NCBI GenBank assembly: GCA_029233925.1
Contig: JARGOX010000003.1
Coordinates: forward strand, 89,542-153,541
Source of the DNA: Rhizobiaceae bacterium
GTDB taxonomy: Bacteria; Pseudomonadota; Alphaproteobacteria; Rhizobiales; Rhizobiaceae
Direction of reading: 5' to 3'
Length of the DNA stretch: 64,000 bases
Below the pieces are notes generated by a model. It did not search any database. It was not told the origin of the DNA and worked only from the letters and a program-made list of their open reading frames with translations. Of the stretch, positions 38,393 through 47,879 are shown one piece after another. Positions within the stretch are counted from its first letter, which is position 1; every line of letters starts with the position of its first letter. A program made the position numbers and the translations under genes.

Positions 38393-39527
38393 TCGGGAAG
38401 AATACAATTGGCGTATGCGCCGTCTGCTCGACGCCATGCATGACAGCGAACTCGACGCCATGCTGCTGTTCGCACAGGAGAGCATGTATTGGCTGACGGG
38501 ATACGATACATTCGGCTTCTGCTTCTTTCAGACGCTGGTCGTCAAATCGGATGGTACAATGAACCTGCTGACGCGTTCGGCAGATTTGCGCCAGGCACGC
38601 CATACATCCGTCATCGAGAACATTTCCATCTGGACAGATCGCGTCAACGCTGATCCGACAATGGAACTGAAAAACCTGTTGGACGACATGGACCTGCTTG
38701 GATGCCGGATCGGGGTCGAATATGACACCCACGGACTGACCGGCGCCAACTGTCGGAAACTCGACGACCAATTGCAGACGTTTGGCGATCTTGTGGATGC
38801 ATCCGCGCTGGTTTCCGGTTTACGCCTGATCAAGTCTCCTGCAGAGATTGACTGCATCAAAACCGCAGCAAAACTGGCCGACGATGCATTGGATGCAGCA
38901 TTGCCCCTGGTGCAGCCCGGCGCCAGCGAATCTGCCATTCTGGCGGCGATGCAAGGCGCCGTCCTGGCCGGTGGTGGTGATTATCCGGCAAATGAATTCA
39001 TCATCGGTTCAGGCCATGATGCGTTGTTGTGTCGCTACAAGTCGGGGCGACGCACTCTGGAGGAGTCCGACCAGCTCACATTGGAATGGGCTGGCGTTTC
39101 CGCCCATTACCATGTTGCAATGATGCGCACGATCATCATCGGCAAACCATCGGAAAGACATCTCGAGCTCTACGACGTATGCCGTGAGGCCCTTGAAGAA
39201 ATTGAGCTTGTCCTGCGGCCCGGTCATAATTTTGGCGATGTCTTCGCCACCCATGCCAAAGTGATGGAAGAGCGCGGCCTGACCCGGCATCGGCTGAATG
39301 CCTGCGGTTACGCTTTGGGTGCGCGCTTTACACCAAGCTGGATGGAAAGGGAGATGTTCTATTCCGGCAATGAACAATTAATTAAGGCTGATATGTCACT
39401 CTTTGTACATATGATCATCATGGATTCGGAATCCGATACCGCCATGACACTCGGCCACACCTATCTGACAACCGAGGAAGAACCACTTAAACTATCGGCT
39501 CACAATCTCGACCTGATCGTCCGATAG
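38376..39527 (+). CDS. M24-family pita-bread hydrolase lacking metal ligands (creatinase/ectoine-hydrolase type)
   Basis: The 383-residue protein has the two-domain aminopeptidase P/creatinase fold: an N-terminal part with LLFAQESMYWLTGYDTFGFC and a C-terminal pita-bread domain from about 165. The usual metal ligands are replaced: the two Asp positions read LEWAGVSAHYHVAMMRT, the GHG motif reads GYALGARF, and the two Glu positions read LFVHMI and AMTLGHTY. It is therefore more like creatinase or ectoine hydrolase than a metallo-aminopeptidase, and the usual Xaa-Pro peptidase label is doubtful. The GTG start at 38376 has GGAGG five bases upstream. Confidence 0.85.
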   Translation: MAQHFDREEYNWRMRRLLDAMHDSELDAMLLFAQESMYWLTGYDTFGFCFFQTLVVKSDGTMNLLTRSADLRQARHTSVIENISIWTDRVNADPTMELKNLLDDMDLLGCRIGVEYDTHGLTGANCRKLDDQLQTFGDLVDASALVSGLRLIKSPAEIDCIKTAAKLADDALDAALPLVQPGASESAILAAMQGAVLAGGGDYPANEFIIGSGHDALLCRYKSGRRTLEESDQLTLEWAGVSAHYHVAMMRTIIIGKPSERHLELYDVCREALEEIELVLRPGHNFGDVFATHAKVMEERGLTRHRLNACGYALGARFTPSWMEREMFYSGNEQLIKADMSLFVHMIIMDSESDTAMTLGHTYLTTEEEPLKLSAHNLDLIVR

Positions 39528-39582
39528 ACAGTTCAAATGGAACCTTTGACATCGACAGAGCTGGAGATATTGAAAATTGCGC

Positions 39583-40251
39583 ATGAAACTGGCAGTCACA
39601 AATCTTGCAATTGCACTTGTGCTTTCCATTTCGGGATGCAACACGCGCAATGATTGGGACGTGTCATCGATTGTGCAACCCAGAGCGCCCATTCCCAATG
39701 CCGGCCCTCAAAGCACTGACGAAGCCAGACCGGCCCCCAGGGATGTGGCAGTCGCAAGCCCCGCAGTTGAAACTGCGCCCGGGCACCTGCGCACAACCGC
39801 TGCACTGGCCAACACGAGTGCGGCACAAACACCCGTAACACCCGCCAGCGCGGCACCGGACTCCACGGCCAGCATCCGGCCCCGCACTGCGGCCAGCATC
39901 AGCTTTACTCCGGTTATCGGCGCGCCGGTGAGCGCGGTGCAGCCCCTGTCGCGACGCCTCGGATCAGAGGCGCGCACCCACGGTATCGTCATACTCAACG
40001 CCAATGATGGCAACAGCAAACATATCCTGAAAGGCTATTTCTCGGCCTTCGCCGAGGGCGACAAGACAACCGTCGCCTTTGTCTGGGATGTATTGGACAC
40101 TCAGGGAAACAGACTGCATCGTATAAGAGGTCAGGAAATTGTGCAGGGCACGGCAACAGACCCGTGGAACGTCGTTGAAGATACGACGATGGAGGCAATT
40201 GCCGCGCGGACAATCGAGGATTACCTCTATTGGCGCGCTCAATCGAGCTAA
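39583..40251 (+). CDS. Hypothetical lipoprotein
   Basis: The 222-residue protein starts at ATG 39583. A signal peptide with lipobox (VLSISGC, Cys18) predicts lipid attachment by Lgt and anchoring in the inner or outer membrane. Residues 25-110 are a low-complexity Pro/Ala/Thr/Ser linker. The C-terminal 95 residues form a compact conserved-looking domain (RTHGIVILNANDGNSKHILK, YFSAFAEGDKTTVAFVWDVL). I do not recognise the family; a lipoprotein of this shape occurs before prs in rhizobia, as I recall. It is not Lpp or Pal. Confidence 0.78.
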   Translation: MKLAVTNLAIALVLSISGCNTRNDWDVSSIVQPRAPIPNAGPQSTDEARPAPRDVAVASPAVETAPGHLRTTAALANTSAAQTPVTPASAAPDSTASIRPRTAASISFTPVIGAPVSAVQPLSRRLGSEARTHGIVILNANDGNSKHILKGYFSAFAEGDKTTVAFVWDVLDTQGNRLHRIRGQEIVQGTATDPWNVVEDTTMEAIAARTIEDYLYWRAQSS

Positions 40252-40420
40252 TCCCCAGCCCAATTTCCTGAATCTGCCACTAAATTACACGAATACGACA
40301 ATGGGCACTTGCAATAGTGCTCAGGGCCGCTAAAACGCCGCCAAACAGGCATATTCGGAAAGAACCTGGGAATGCGATCTTCATGAGTTCCTTTGGTATC
40401 ACCAGCACAGGCTACGCGCC

Positions 40421-41353
40421 ATGAAACTATTTTCAGGCAATTCCAACCGGGTCCTGGCGGAATCCATCTGCAATTACCTTAATATACCGCTTGGAAGTGC
40501 AACCGTTCGGCGCTTCGCTGATCAGGAAATCTTTGTCGAGATCAAGGAAAACGTGCGTGGTGAAGATGTCTTCATCATTCAATCAACATCCTATCCGGCC
40601 AATGACCACCTGATGGAGCTGCTGATCATGATTGATGCGGCGCGCCGGGCATCGGCCAATCGCATCACTGCGGTCCTGCCCTATTTCGGCTATGCCCGTC
40701 AGGACCGCAAACCCGGACCACGTACGCCCATTTCAGCAAAACTCGTCTCGAACCTGATCACCGAAGCTGGTGCCAACCGCGTTCTCACACTTGATTTGCA
40801 CGCCGGACAGATCCAGGGGTTCTTTGACATCCCGACGGACAATCTGTTCGCCATTCCGATTCTTGCCCGAGATATCAAGGAACATTACGACGTCTCCAAC
40901 ATTATGGTCGTATCACCGGATACCGGTGGTGTTGTGCGTGCCCGGGCTTTGGCGAAGCGCCTCGATTCGCTTCTGGCCATCGTCGACAAGCGCCGCGACA
41001 GACCAGGCGAATCGGAAGTCATGAACGTCATCGGTGACGTGCGCGGCAAGGATTGCATTCTGATCGATGACATCGTCGATTCTGGCGGCACCCTGTGCAA
41101 CGCCGCCGAAGCACTTCTCAAGAACGGCGCAACCAGTGTCACGGCCTATATCACCCATGGTGTGCTGTCCGGTGGTGCCGTTGCCAGAGTGGCTTCGTCA
41201 AAGCTGAAGGAACTGGTCATCACCGATTCCATCCAACCGACAACTGCCGTGCAGAACGCCCACAATATCCGGGTGATCACCACGTCGAACCTGATCGGCG
41301 AAGCCATCCGACGCACGGCTTCAGGTGATTCGGTCTCAAGCTTGTTCGATTAG
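40421..41353 (+). CDS. prs: Ribose-phosphate pyrophosphokinase
   Basis: The 310-residue enzyme makes PRPP from ribose 5-phosphate and ATP for nucleotide, His and Trp synthesis. Visible motifs are the flexible ATP loop [20 protein letters not shown], the metal/ATP-binding [34 protein letters not shown] and the PRPP loop [19 protein letters not shown]. The length fits the bacterial class I enzyme. PRPP is the substrate of apt at 57 kb. It is followed directly by a terminator. In many alphaproteobacteria rplY-pth-ychF come next, whereas here 12 kb of other genes intervene. Confidence 0.97.
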   Translation: MKLFSGNSNRVLAESICNYLNIPLGSATVRRFADQEIFVEIKENVRGEDVFIIQSTSYPANDHLMELLIMIDAARRASANRITAVLPYFGYARQDRKPGPRTPISAKLVSNLITEAGANRVLTLDLHAGQIQGFFDIPTDNLFAIPILARDIKEHYDVSNIMVVSPDTGGVVRARALAKRLDSLLAIVDKRRDRPGESEVMNVIGDVRGKDCILIDDIVDSGGTLCNAAEALLKNGATSVTAYITHGVLSGGAVARVASSKLKELVITDSIQPTTAVQNAHNIRVITTSNLIGEAIRRTASGDSVSSLFD

Positions 41354-41385
41354 GCGCATCGGCGCCGTAGAATTATTTATTTTTT
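41353..41385 (+). terminator. Rho-independent terminator of prs
   Basis: GGCGC (41353-41357) pairs with GCGCC (41362-41366) around an ATCG loop, followed by a T-rich tail ending in seven T in eight bases (41378-41385). It begins on the last base of the prs stop codon. Confidence 0.75.
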
Positions 41386-41790
41386 AGACTGCTTCGTTTC
41401 ACCTGGAAGACGCCCACCCCGTTCCGGGCAAAAATCGCGTCTTGTACAATAAAATTTGCCTGTGGGATGGCCGCAAGGCATTTCCCATTGATCGCCAATC
41501 GCCTTGCGTTGAATATTACGATGAAACCAGAGCCGGTGGCTTGACTTCCCTCCCATAGCTGTTCCTACTACCAGTGCGAGAAAAGCCGCCCAGACACCCG
41601 TCAGTTTGATATATTTCCCAAAACGTCAGGGAATGGGTGGGCATATTAGCAAGTCCAGATTTGAATCAGGTGCACGAGAGCATTTTGAAACGGGGCAAGG
41701 GGCGGATATAAATTACCAAAAGAGCGCGGGATTGATTCTGCAATACGATGCCTCGTTCCAGCCATATTAACGACAGGTGGGGAAAATTTT
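41386..41790. other. Intergenic region at the left border of the prs-rplY accessory block
   Basis: About 400 bases without a gene. It should hold the promoter of the oxidase-cyclase operon, whose ribosome site (GGTGGGGAA) lies at 41776-41784. I saw no transposase remnant, tRNA or clear CRP-type palindrome (TGTGA-N6-TCACA). Confidence 0.4.
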
Positions 41791-43425
41791 ATGCCAGTAA
41801 ATTATTCAAGCTACCGCATACGCAACGCGCAACGCAGTGAGCAATGGGGTGCCTTGCCGGACAGTTTTTTTGTCGAATTGGGCGTTTCGCTGGGCGACAT
41901 CATAGGGCTTCAGACCCAATTTCAGGGGGACATTGTTCTGCCCGGGAACCCGGACTATGACGAGGACAGGAAACTCTCAAATCCGCTGTTCAACTACTAT
42001 CCGATAATGATCGCCTATTGCATGGTTGAAAGCGACGTGTCGATTGCGCTGGACTTCGTGCGCCAGCAGAATTTGGAATTCTGTTTGCGTTCGGGTGGCC
42101 ATTGCACTGCTGGCTTCTCCTCCGGACCCGGCGTTCTGATCGATGTCAGCAATCTGAACTCCATTGTCGTTGACGCGGAAGCGCGCACCGTTGTTGTGGG
42201 CTGCGGTGTCAAGTTCGGGGATCTCAATGCCATGCTCAATCGCTACGGGCTGCACGTGCCCGGAGGCGAATGCCCCGATGTGTGTATCGGCGGATATGTG
42301 CAAGGCGGTGGCTACGGGTTTACCTCTGTCACCTTGGGAATGAACTGTGACAATGTGATCTCGATGAAGGTGATGCTGGCCGACGGTTCAGTGGTGGAAG
42401 CCAGTCAGACAAGAAATCGAGACCTTTGGTGGGCCATGCGTGGCGGCACCGGCGGGAATTTCGGCATATTGCTCTCAATCAAATACCATCTGTATGAATT
42501 GACCGATGTATTCGGTTTCGCGCTGATATGGCCATTGTCCAACCAGCCGGATTTCGAACAGGCTGCTGATGTCATGATGCTTCTGCAGGAACAATATATG
42601 CTCGATAGCCAATATGGGCCGGAATTGAACCTTCAGGTTTCTCTTTGCTATCAATCAATCATCAATGCTGGTGATCCTGAAGGCGAGTTGAAGCCTTATT
42701 TCATGGTCAGAGGCCTCTATGTGGGAAGCAAGGCTGATGGCATGGATGCAATCGCAGCCCTGCAGGCCATGCCGGGCTGTTACACCCAGTGGACCAAGGT
42801 CAGACGTTATGAAAAGATGAACGAGATGCTGCTCAACTATCCGCAGGGCATGCCGCCAATCACCACAATGCCGAACGAAGACAAGGCATGTCGGTATGTG
42901 AAGCAAAAGCTGACAAAGGAGAAATGGACAGAAATTCTGGCCTTTTTCCCCACAGGCAAGGTCAACAAAGCCTATATGTATCTGGAGTTCTATGGCGGCA
43001 AAATCAATGAATCCCCCGCCTATGAAAGTTCCTTTATCCACCGCGATGTGGCTTATAATGCGGTCATGGATGTTTTCTGGTACGAAGAAGAAGACCGCCC
43101 GGCGGCAGAAAAATATCTGGCGGATTGGCTCGCTTTGATCGAGCCGGTCTGGAACGGCCACGTCTATCAGAATTACCCCAATCTGAACGCGGTCGACTAT
43201 GCCTACAAATATTGGGGCTATGCCGTTTTTGCCCTGTCACTGATCAAGGGAAAATACGATCCTGACTGCCTGTTTTCCTTTGCACAGATGGTTCCCCCGA
43301 TTGTCTACGATGGTGCGGAAAAACCGGATGAATGGCAAATGCCCGAGGCATTGCAGGTGGCATTCGACACGGAAATCGACTTTTCAGGGGGCATAGCACC
43401 GACCCCCGGCGCATTGTCCGGATAG
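41791..43425 (+). CDS. Berberine-bridge-enzyme-like FAD oxidoreductase with bicovalent flavin
   Basis: The 544-residue protein has a PCMH-type FAD-binding domain and a C-terminal BBE segment (YQNYPNLNAVDYAYKYWG and LIKGKYDPDCLFSF). His104 in RSGGHCTAGF and Cys161 in GGECPDVCIGG are at the positions that bind FAD covalently at two sites in BBE and gluco-oligosaccharide oxidases. Such enzymes oxidise alcohols, sugars or alkaloid-like compounds with oxygen. There is no signal peptide (MPVNYSSYRI), so it is probably cytoplasmic. It ends seven bases before the cyclase gene, implying one operon. The substrate is unknown. Confidence 0.9.
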   Translation: MPVNYSSYRIRNAQRSEQWGALPDSFFVELGVSLGDIIGLQTQFQGDIVLPGNPDYDEDRKLSNPLFNYYPIMIAYCMVESDVSIALDFVRQQNLEFCLRSGGHCTAGFSSGPGVLIDVSNLNSIVVDAEARTVVVGCGVKFGDLNAMLNRYGLHVPGGECPDVCIGGYVQGGGYGFTSVTLGMNCDNVISMKVMLADGSVVEASQTRNRDLWWAMRGGTGGNFGILLSIKYHLYELTDVFGFALIWPLSNQPDFEQAADVMMLLQEQYMLDSQYGPELNLQVSLCYQSIINAGDPEGELKPYFMVRGLYVGSKADGMDAIAALQAMPGCYTQWTKVRRYEKMNEMLLNYPQGMPPITTMPNEDKACRYVKQKLTKEKWTEILAFFPTGKVNKAYMYLEFYGGKINESPAYESSFIHRDVAYNAVMDVFWYEEEDRPAAEKYLADWLALIEPVWNGHVYQNYPNLNAVDYAYKYWGYAVFALSLIKGKYDPDCLFSFAQMVPPIVYDGAEKPDEWQMPEALQVAFDTEIDFSGGIAPTPGALSG

Positions 43426-43432
43426 GCTCTGA

Positions 43433-46400
43433 ATGGTCAATACTTCCACTTTCGACATAAGTGACTGGCTGGCCACTCTGGGTTTGTCAGACTATGCACA
43501 GGCTTTCATCGACAATGATGTGGATGAAGGCGTGCTGGCCTCACTGACACCTGAGGACCTGCGCGAATTGGGCATCAAGTCGGTGGGGCATCGACGCCGT
43601 ATCCTTGACGCGGCGTCGCGACTGGACCAACAAGACGCGGTCGATCCTGTCGAAAAACCCGAGCCACCCTTGTCGCCCGATGTATTGCCCGTTGAACAAT
43701 CTGCAGAGCGACGCAATCTGACGGTCATGTTTTGCGACCTCCTGGATTCAACAACCCTGGCGGTGAATGTCGACCCGGAGGATCTGCGTGAATATTTCGC
43801 GCGCTATCGAAGCGCCATCAAGCAAGCCGTTGAACCCTATGCCGGCTATATAGCCCAATATCAGGGTGACGGAATCATGATCTATTTCGGCTACCCCCGA
43901 TCCATAGAATATGATGCGGAAAACGCCGTTGCCGCAGGCCTTGCCATTCTCGAAAGCATCACAGCCCTCGAACCTTTGAGCGGTCATCGCTCTCAGGTCA
44001 GAATTGGAATAGCAACAGGCCTGACCGTCGTCGGAGCAACCGACAAGGACGGCAATATCATTGGCGACAGCGCCGTGGGCGAAACACCCAATCTGGCAGC
44101 CCGTCTGCAGGCAATTGCTGAGGCAAATACGCTGGTTGTTGCCCAGTCGACACGCAAACGTATCGGCAATCTGTTCGAATGCGTCGATCTGGGCAGCTTC
44201 AAAATGAAGGGTTTTGAAAGTCCGGTCGATGCCTGGCGCGTTAAGGGACACATTGGTTCCATCAGTCGTTTTCGTGCCCTGCGGTCCGGTGAACGCGCCA
44301 CGTCTTTCGTAGGCCGTAAACAGGAGATGCATGAACTGCGCCACTGGTTGGCAGATTCGCGCGCCGGCAACGGTCAGTTTGCAGTCATTGTTGGAGAAGG
44401 CGGCGTTGGAAAATCCAGGCTTGCGCGCCAGTTCATCAAGGAAACCACAGGCACAGGCGAAGACCTGCCGATATTACAATGCACACCCTATAACGTCGGA
44501 ACGGCTTTTCATCCGATACGCTATTACATCGAACAAATCAGCGGCGTCACACACAGCGATTCGCCCAAAGAAGCGATTGGCAAACTGTCGGCGATTGTGG
44601 CGCGCGCCGGTCCCGTTACCCCTGAAGGTCTGGCGCTGATTGCCGAACTGGTGCGCATCAACAATGCCGACCTTACGCCTTTGCAGGGTCTGACATCCCA
44701 GGAACGCCGGAACCGGACCATGCCCCTGCTTGTCGCAATCATGCATGCGACTGCGCGCGACTCGGACGCCATTATTCTTGAAGACATGCAGTGGATAGAC
44801 CCCTCCACTGCCGAATTGATTGAGCGCATTTTGCCATCGCTCAGAGATTTATCACTGCTCCTGGTTGCAACCATGCGGCCTGATCCTTTTCCAAAATGGC
44901 TCAATGAGTCAAAAGCACGTTTCATAAGGCTGGAACGTCTTGATCGCAGCGACATCGGCCAATTGATAAGCGCTGCCGCAAATGGCGCCGAAATCCCCGA
45001 CAAGGTGATGGATGCCATCGTCAACCGCAGCGACGGCATTCCAATCTTTGCGGAAGAACTGACCAGAGGCTATGCAGAGGCTGCGCTCGAGGGACGCAAT
45101 ATTGGCGACGAATTGGAACGAATTCCCGATTCTCTTGCTGATTCGCTTCTGGCACGTCTCGACCGGCTTAAAATTGGACGCAAACTGGCTTTGACAGCGG
45201 CTGTCATTGGCAATGTATTTCCCATAGCTGTGCTGGTCGCCATCTCCGGTCTGCCTGAAGCCAAGGCGCGCGAGGGCGTCAATGAACTGCTGGAAGCCAA
45301 TGTGCTTTTCGTCAAGCACAGTCTGTTTGGGGAGTCGATCTCATTTCGCCACATGTTGTTGCGCGAAGCCGCCTATCAGCTCCTGTTGAGGCGGGATCGC
45401 ATCGCTTTGCACGAACTGGTTGCCCGTAAACTTGTCACCGAATTTCCCCATATCGCGGAATCTGTTCCGCATATTGTGGCCTTTCATCTGGAACAGGCGG
45501 GTGACTTCCGCAGTGCTGCCATCGAATGGGACCGTGCTGGTGACCAGACAGCAAAACGCTCCGCCTATGCAGAAGCAATCGGCCATCTGCAAAAAGCCAT
45601 CGACGCCAACAGCCGTTGTGATGATTCCCAGGAACGGGACGAACGCGAATTGTCATACCGTCTCAGTCTGTCGAGTGCACTGATTGCATCCCGCGGATTT
45701 TCGGCCAAAGGCGTTGCCGAAGAAATGGAACGGGCGGTCCTGCTCAGCAAGAAAACCGGCACAATTGCCAAGCTTGTTCCGGCAATGACGGCAAAATGGA
45801 TCGTCCAGGGCACAAACAATCAGACAGATGCCTGTCTTGAACTCGCAGAACAAATCGGAGAATTGGCCAAAAACGGAAGCGACGTCGACAGATTGCTGGC
45901 CCATCGTGTAAAAGGGACAACTTTGCTTTTTGGTGGTCGGTTTCATGCTGCCATGGATGAACTCGAAGCATTCTTTTCCATCTATGATTTCGATTTGCAC
46001 GAGGATGGGCTTAGTGTCGTTGGCCCGTCAAACCACGCCATCATGATGATGATAGGCTGGGCAGAAGCCCTTACTTTCACAGGGAAATTCGAAGGCGCAG
46101 AACAATGGCAGAAGAAAGCGTTTGATGCTGCGCACAAGAACGGACAGATCCACCATATCTGCAATGTCACCTTGTTTGCTGGGTGTTTTGTGGCGGCCTT
46201 GCGTGATCAGAATGATGCACTTGCATTGCATGCGGAAAGGCTCAAGAACCTGTCCGATGAACATGATCTGCCCTTTTGGCGAAGCCACGCAGAACTGTTC
46301 AACGGGTTATCGCTGATCCGCCGGGGAGACGATGAAGAGGGTTTCTCGGAAGCCCGTCGCGGCGTGAAGGGGCTGATTTCTTCAAATGCCTTCAACACCT

Positions 46401-46693
46401 GCTGGTATATTCTATACGCAGATGCCTGCGAAAGGGGTGGGCGTTACGCCGAAGCAGCAAAATATCTGGCCATGGTCAAACCGTCACAGGATCAGGGAGA
46501 CCTTTGGATGGCCGCGGAATTTCACCGAATTGGCGGCCGGCTGTTATGGGCTCAGGACGGATCGGCAGAGGAAGCTGAAGCCAGGTTTCAAACGGCGCTT
46601 GATATCGCCAACGAACAAGGCGCGCAGCTGTTTGCAGATCGTGTAAAGTCAGACCTTGATGCCATGAAGGCCAGGGCCAGCCTGGTGGTCTGA
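43433..46693 (+). CDS. SAM domain - class III nucleotidyl cyclase - AAA ATPase - TPR protein
   Basis: In the 1086-residue protein, residues 5-66 form a SAM domain (DYAQAFIDNDVDEGVLASLT) and 92-270 a class III cyclase with both metal aspartates, D102 (MFCDLLDSTT) and D146 (YQGDGIMIYFG), plus N220 and R224 (NLAARLQ). The ATPase core has Walker A GEGGVGKSRLAR at 321 and Walker B-like IILEDMQW. The C-terminal half (about 690-1086) is TPR-like helical repeats. It should make cAMP (or cGMP) under control of the ATPase/TPR part. It is cotranscribed with the flavin oxidase and precedes a Crp-type gene by 172 bases. Confidence 0.92.
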   Translation: MVNTSTFDISDWLATLGLSDYAQAFIDNDVDEGVLASLTPEDLRELGIKSVGHRRRILDAASRLDQQDAVDPVEKPEPPLSPDVLPVEQSAERRNLTVMFCDLLDSTTLAVNVDPEDLREYFARYRSAIKQAVEPYAGYIAQYQGDGIMIYFGYPRSIEYDAENAVAAGLAILESITALEPLSGHRSQVRIGIATGLTVVGATDKDGNIIGDSAVGETPNLAARLQAIAEANTLVVAQSTRKRIGNLFECVDLGSFKMKGFESPVDAWRVKGHIGSISRFRALRSGERATSFVGRKQEMHELRHWLADSRAGNGQFAVIVGEGGVGKSRLARQFIKETTGTGEDLPILQCTPYNVGTAFHPIRYYIEQISGVTHSDSPKEAIGKLSAIVARAGPVTPEGLALIAELVRINNADLTPLQGLTSQERRNRTMPLLVAIMHATARDSDAIILEDMQWIDPSTAELIERILPSLRDLSLLLVATMRPDPFPKWLNESKARFIRLERLDRSDIGQLISAAANGAEIPDKVMDAIVNRSDGIPIFAEELTRGYAEAALEGRNIGDELERIPDSLADSLLARLDRLKIGRKLALTAAVIGNVFPIAVLVAISGLPEAKAREGVNELLEANVLFVKHSLFGESISFRHMLLREAAYQLLLRRDRIALHELVARKLVTEFPHIAESVPHIVAFHLEQAGDFRSAAIEWDRAGDQTAKRSAYAEAIGHLQKAIDANSRCDDSQERDERELSYRLSLSSALIASRGFSAKGVAEEMERAVLLSKKTGTIAKLVPAMTAKWIVQGTNNQTDACLELAEQIGELAKNGSDVDRLLAHRVKGTTLLFGGRFHAAMDELEAFFSIYDFDLHEDGLSVVGPSNHAIMMMIGWAEALTFTGKFEGAEQWQKKAFDAAHKNGQIHHICNVTLFAGCFVAALRDQNDALALHAERLKNLSDEHDLPFWRSHAELFNGLSLIRRGDDEEGFSEARRGVKGLISSNAFNTCWYILYADACERGGRYAEAAKYLAMVKPSQDQGDLWMAAEFHRIGGRLLWAQDGSAEEAEARFQTALDIANEQGAQLFADRVKSDLDAMKARASLVV

Positions 46694-46865
46694 CGGACAA
46701 TCCGCTCCAGTTGTGCCCCACGGTTTAGAGCGGCTGGCTTGTATTGACATGCCCTCGTCCGCGTAAAACCATATCACGCTTTCTCGACGATTCATGACCG
46801 CGATTTTCACAGCAGTTTTCCTTCAGAAGATACCAATTGAATAAAATCCGCTGTAATGTCTCAGC

Positions 46866-47573
46866 ATGGAAGATTCTTTGAAAGAACGGACCGGATACCT
46901 GCGCGAGATTAATCTCTTCGCCGGACTTGCCGAGGAAAAATGTGCCCGGATTGCCGGTCTTTGCGTATGGAAAAATATTACATCCAGGACAATGATATTC
47001 AGCCAGAGTGATGCACCGGGCGGGGTCTATTTTCTGGCCAGTGGAACCGTCCGCGCTTCCATCTATTCGGTAACCGGCAAGAATGTTGTTTTTCAGGATA
47101 TGCATGCGGGCCGCATGTTCGGTGAGATTTCCGCGCTTGACGGCTCCGAGAGATCAGCCAGTATCGAGACCAAAACACCCTGTCTGATCGCAATGCTTTC
47201 GCCCGAAGCATTTATTGAACTGCTGCAGGAGGAACCGGAAATCAGCCTGCAGGTGATACGCATGCTGACCGGTGAGATTCGGCGACTTTCCTCACGGGTG
47301 GTCGAATTCAGTACCCTGTCTGTGCCGGGCAGAGTTCATGCGGAACTTCTCCGTCTGGCTCCGGTGCGAACATCAGGTGAAAACGTGAGCATCATCAAAC
47401 CGGCTCCCAAACTTTCCGATATAGCCAACCGCATCAGCACGCACCGCGAAGCCGTGTCGCGCGAATTGAGCCGATTGATCAAAAGCGGACTTATCGTGCG
47501 CACTTCAGGCAGTCTGCACATTACTGATATGGCGCGGCTTGAAGAAATGGTCGAGAACGCCGATCGTGATTAG
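46866..47573 (+). CDS. Crp/Fnr-family regulator with intact cAMP-binding cassette
   Basis: The 235-residue protein has an N-terminal cyclic-nucleotide-binding domain (GGVYFLASGTVRASIYSV). Its phosphate-binding cassette FGEISALDGSERSAS keeps E87, R96 and S97, the counterparts of E. coli CRP E72, R82 and S83. The C-terminal winged HTH (SDIANRISTHREAVSRELSR) follows. No Fnr-type cysteine cluster is present. It therefore probably senses cAMP, and the cyclase gene just upstream is a natural source. Targets are unknown; a CRP-like palindrome was not found in the nearby promoters. Confidence 0.9.
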   Translation: MEDSLKERTGYLREINLFAGLAEEKCARIAGLCVWKNITSRTMIFSQSDAPGGVYFLASGTVRASIYSVTGKNVVFQDMHAGRMFGEISALDGSERSASIETKTPCLIAMLSPEAFIELLQEEPEISLQVIRMLTGEIRRLSSRVVEFSTLSVPGRVHAELLRLAPVRTSGENVSIIKPAPKLSDIANRISTHREAVSRELSRLIKSGLIVRTSGSLHITDMARLEEMVENADRD

Positions 47574-47879
47574 AGCGTCGGCAAAATGCGGGATACAGCC
47601 GATTGCACCGGTTCGTTTCGCACAATCAAGACCGCATGCAAATGCATTCGGGCCTGGACCTGCCCCGCGCAAATCGCCTTCACAAACCATGCAGAGAACC
47701 CGACAATTTTCAAAAATGTGAGAAATGCCAACGTCACGCAGTACGGGCCAGTTTATGGTGCGACTTCGACCGGCCGGATAATCTCGATTCCAGCAGCATA
47801 GAACAACATTCTTCGCGCGTGACCACGATGCGAAACGGAGTTGCGACTTTTCGACTCCTGTACTGAGGGATCATCCCAA
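47574..47879. other. Gap between the crp-like gene and the protease candidate
   Basis: About 306 bases without a supported gene; short overlapping frames lack motifs. TAGAGCG at its left end (47573-47579) repeats the arm of the inverted repeat at 893. Probable ribosome site GAGGGA lies at 47866-47871. Confidence 0.4.
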
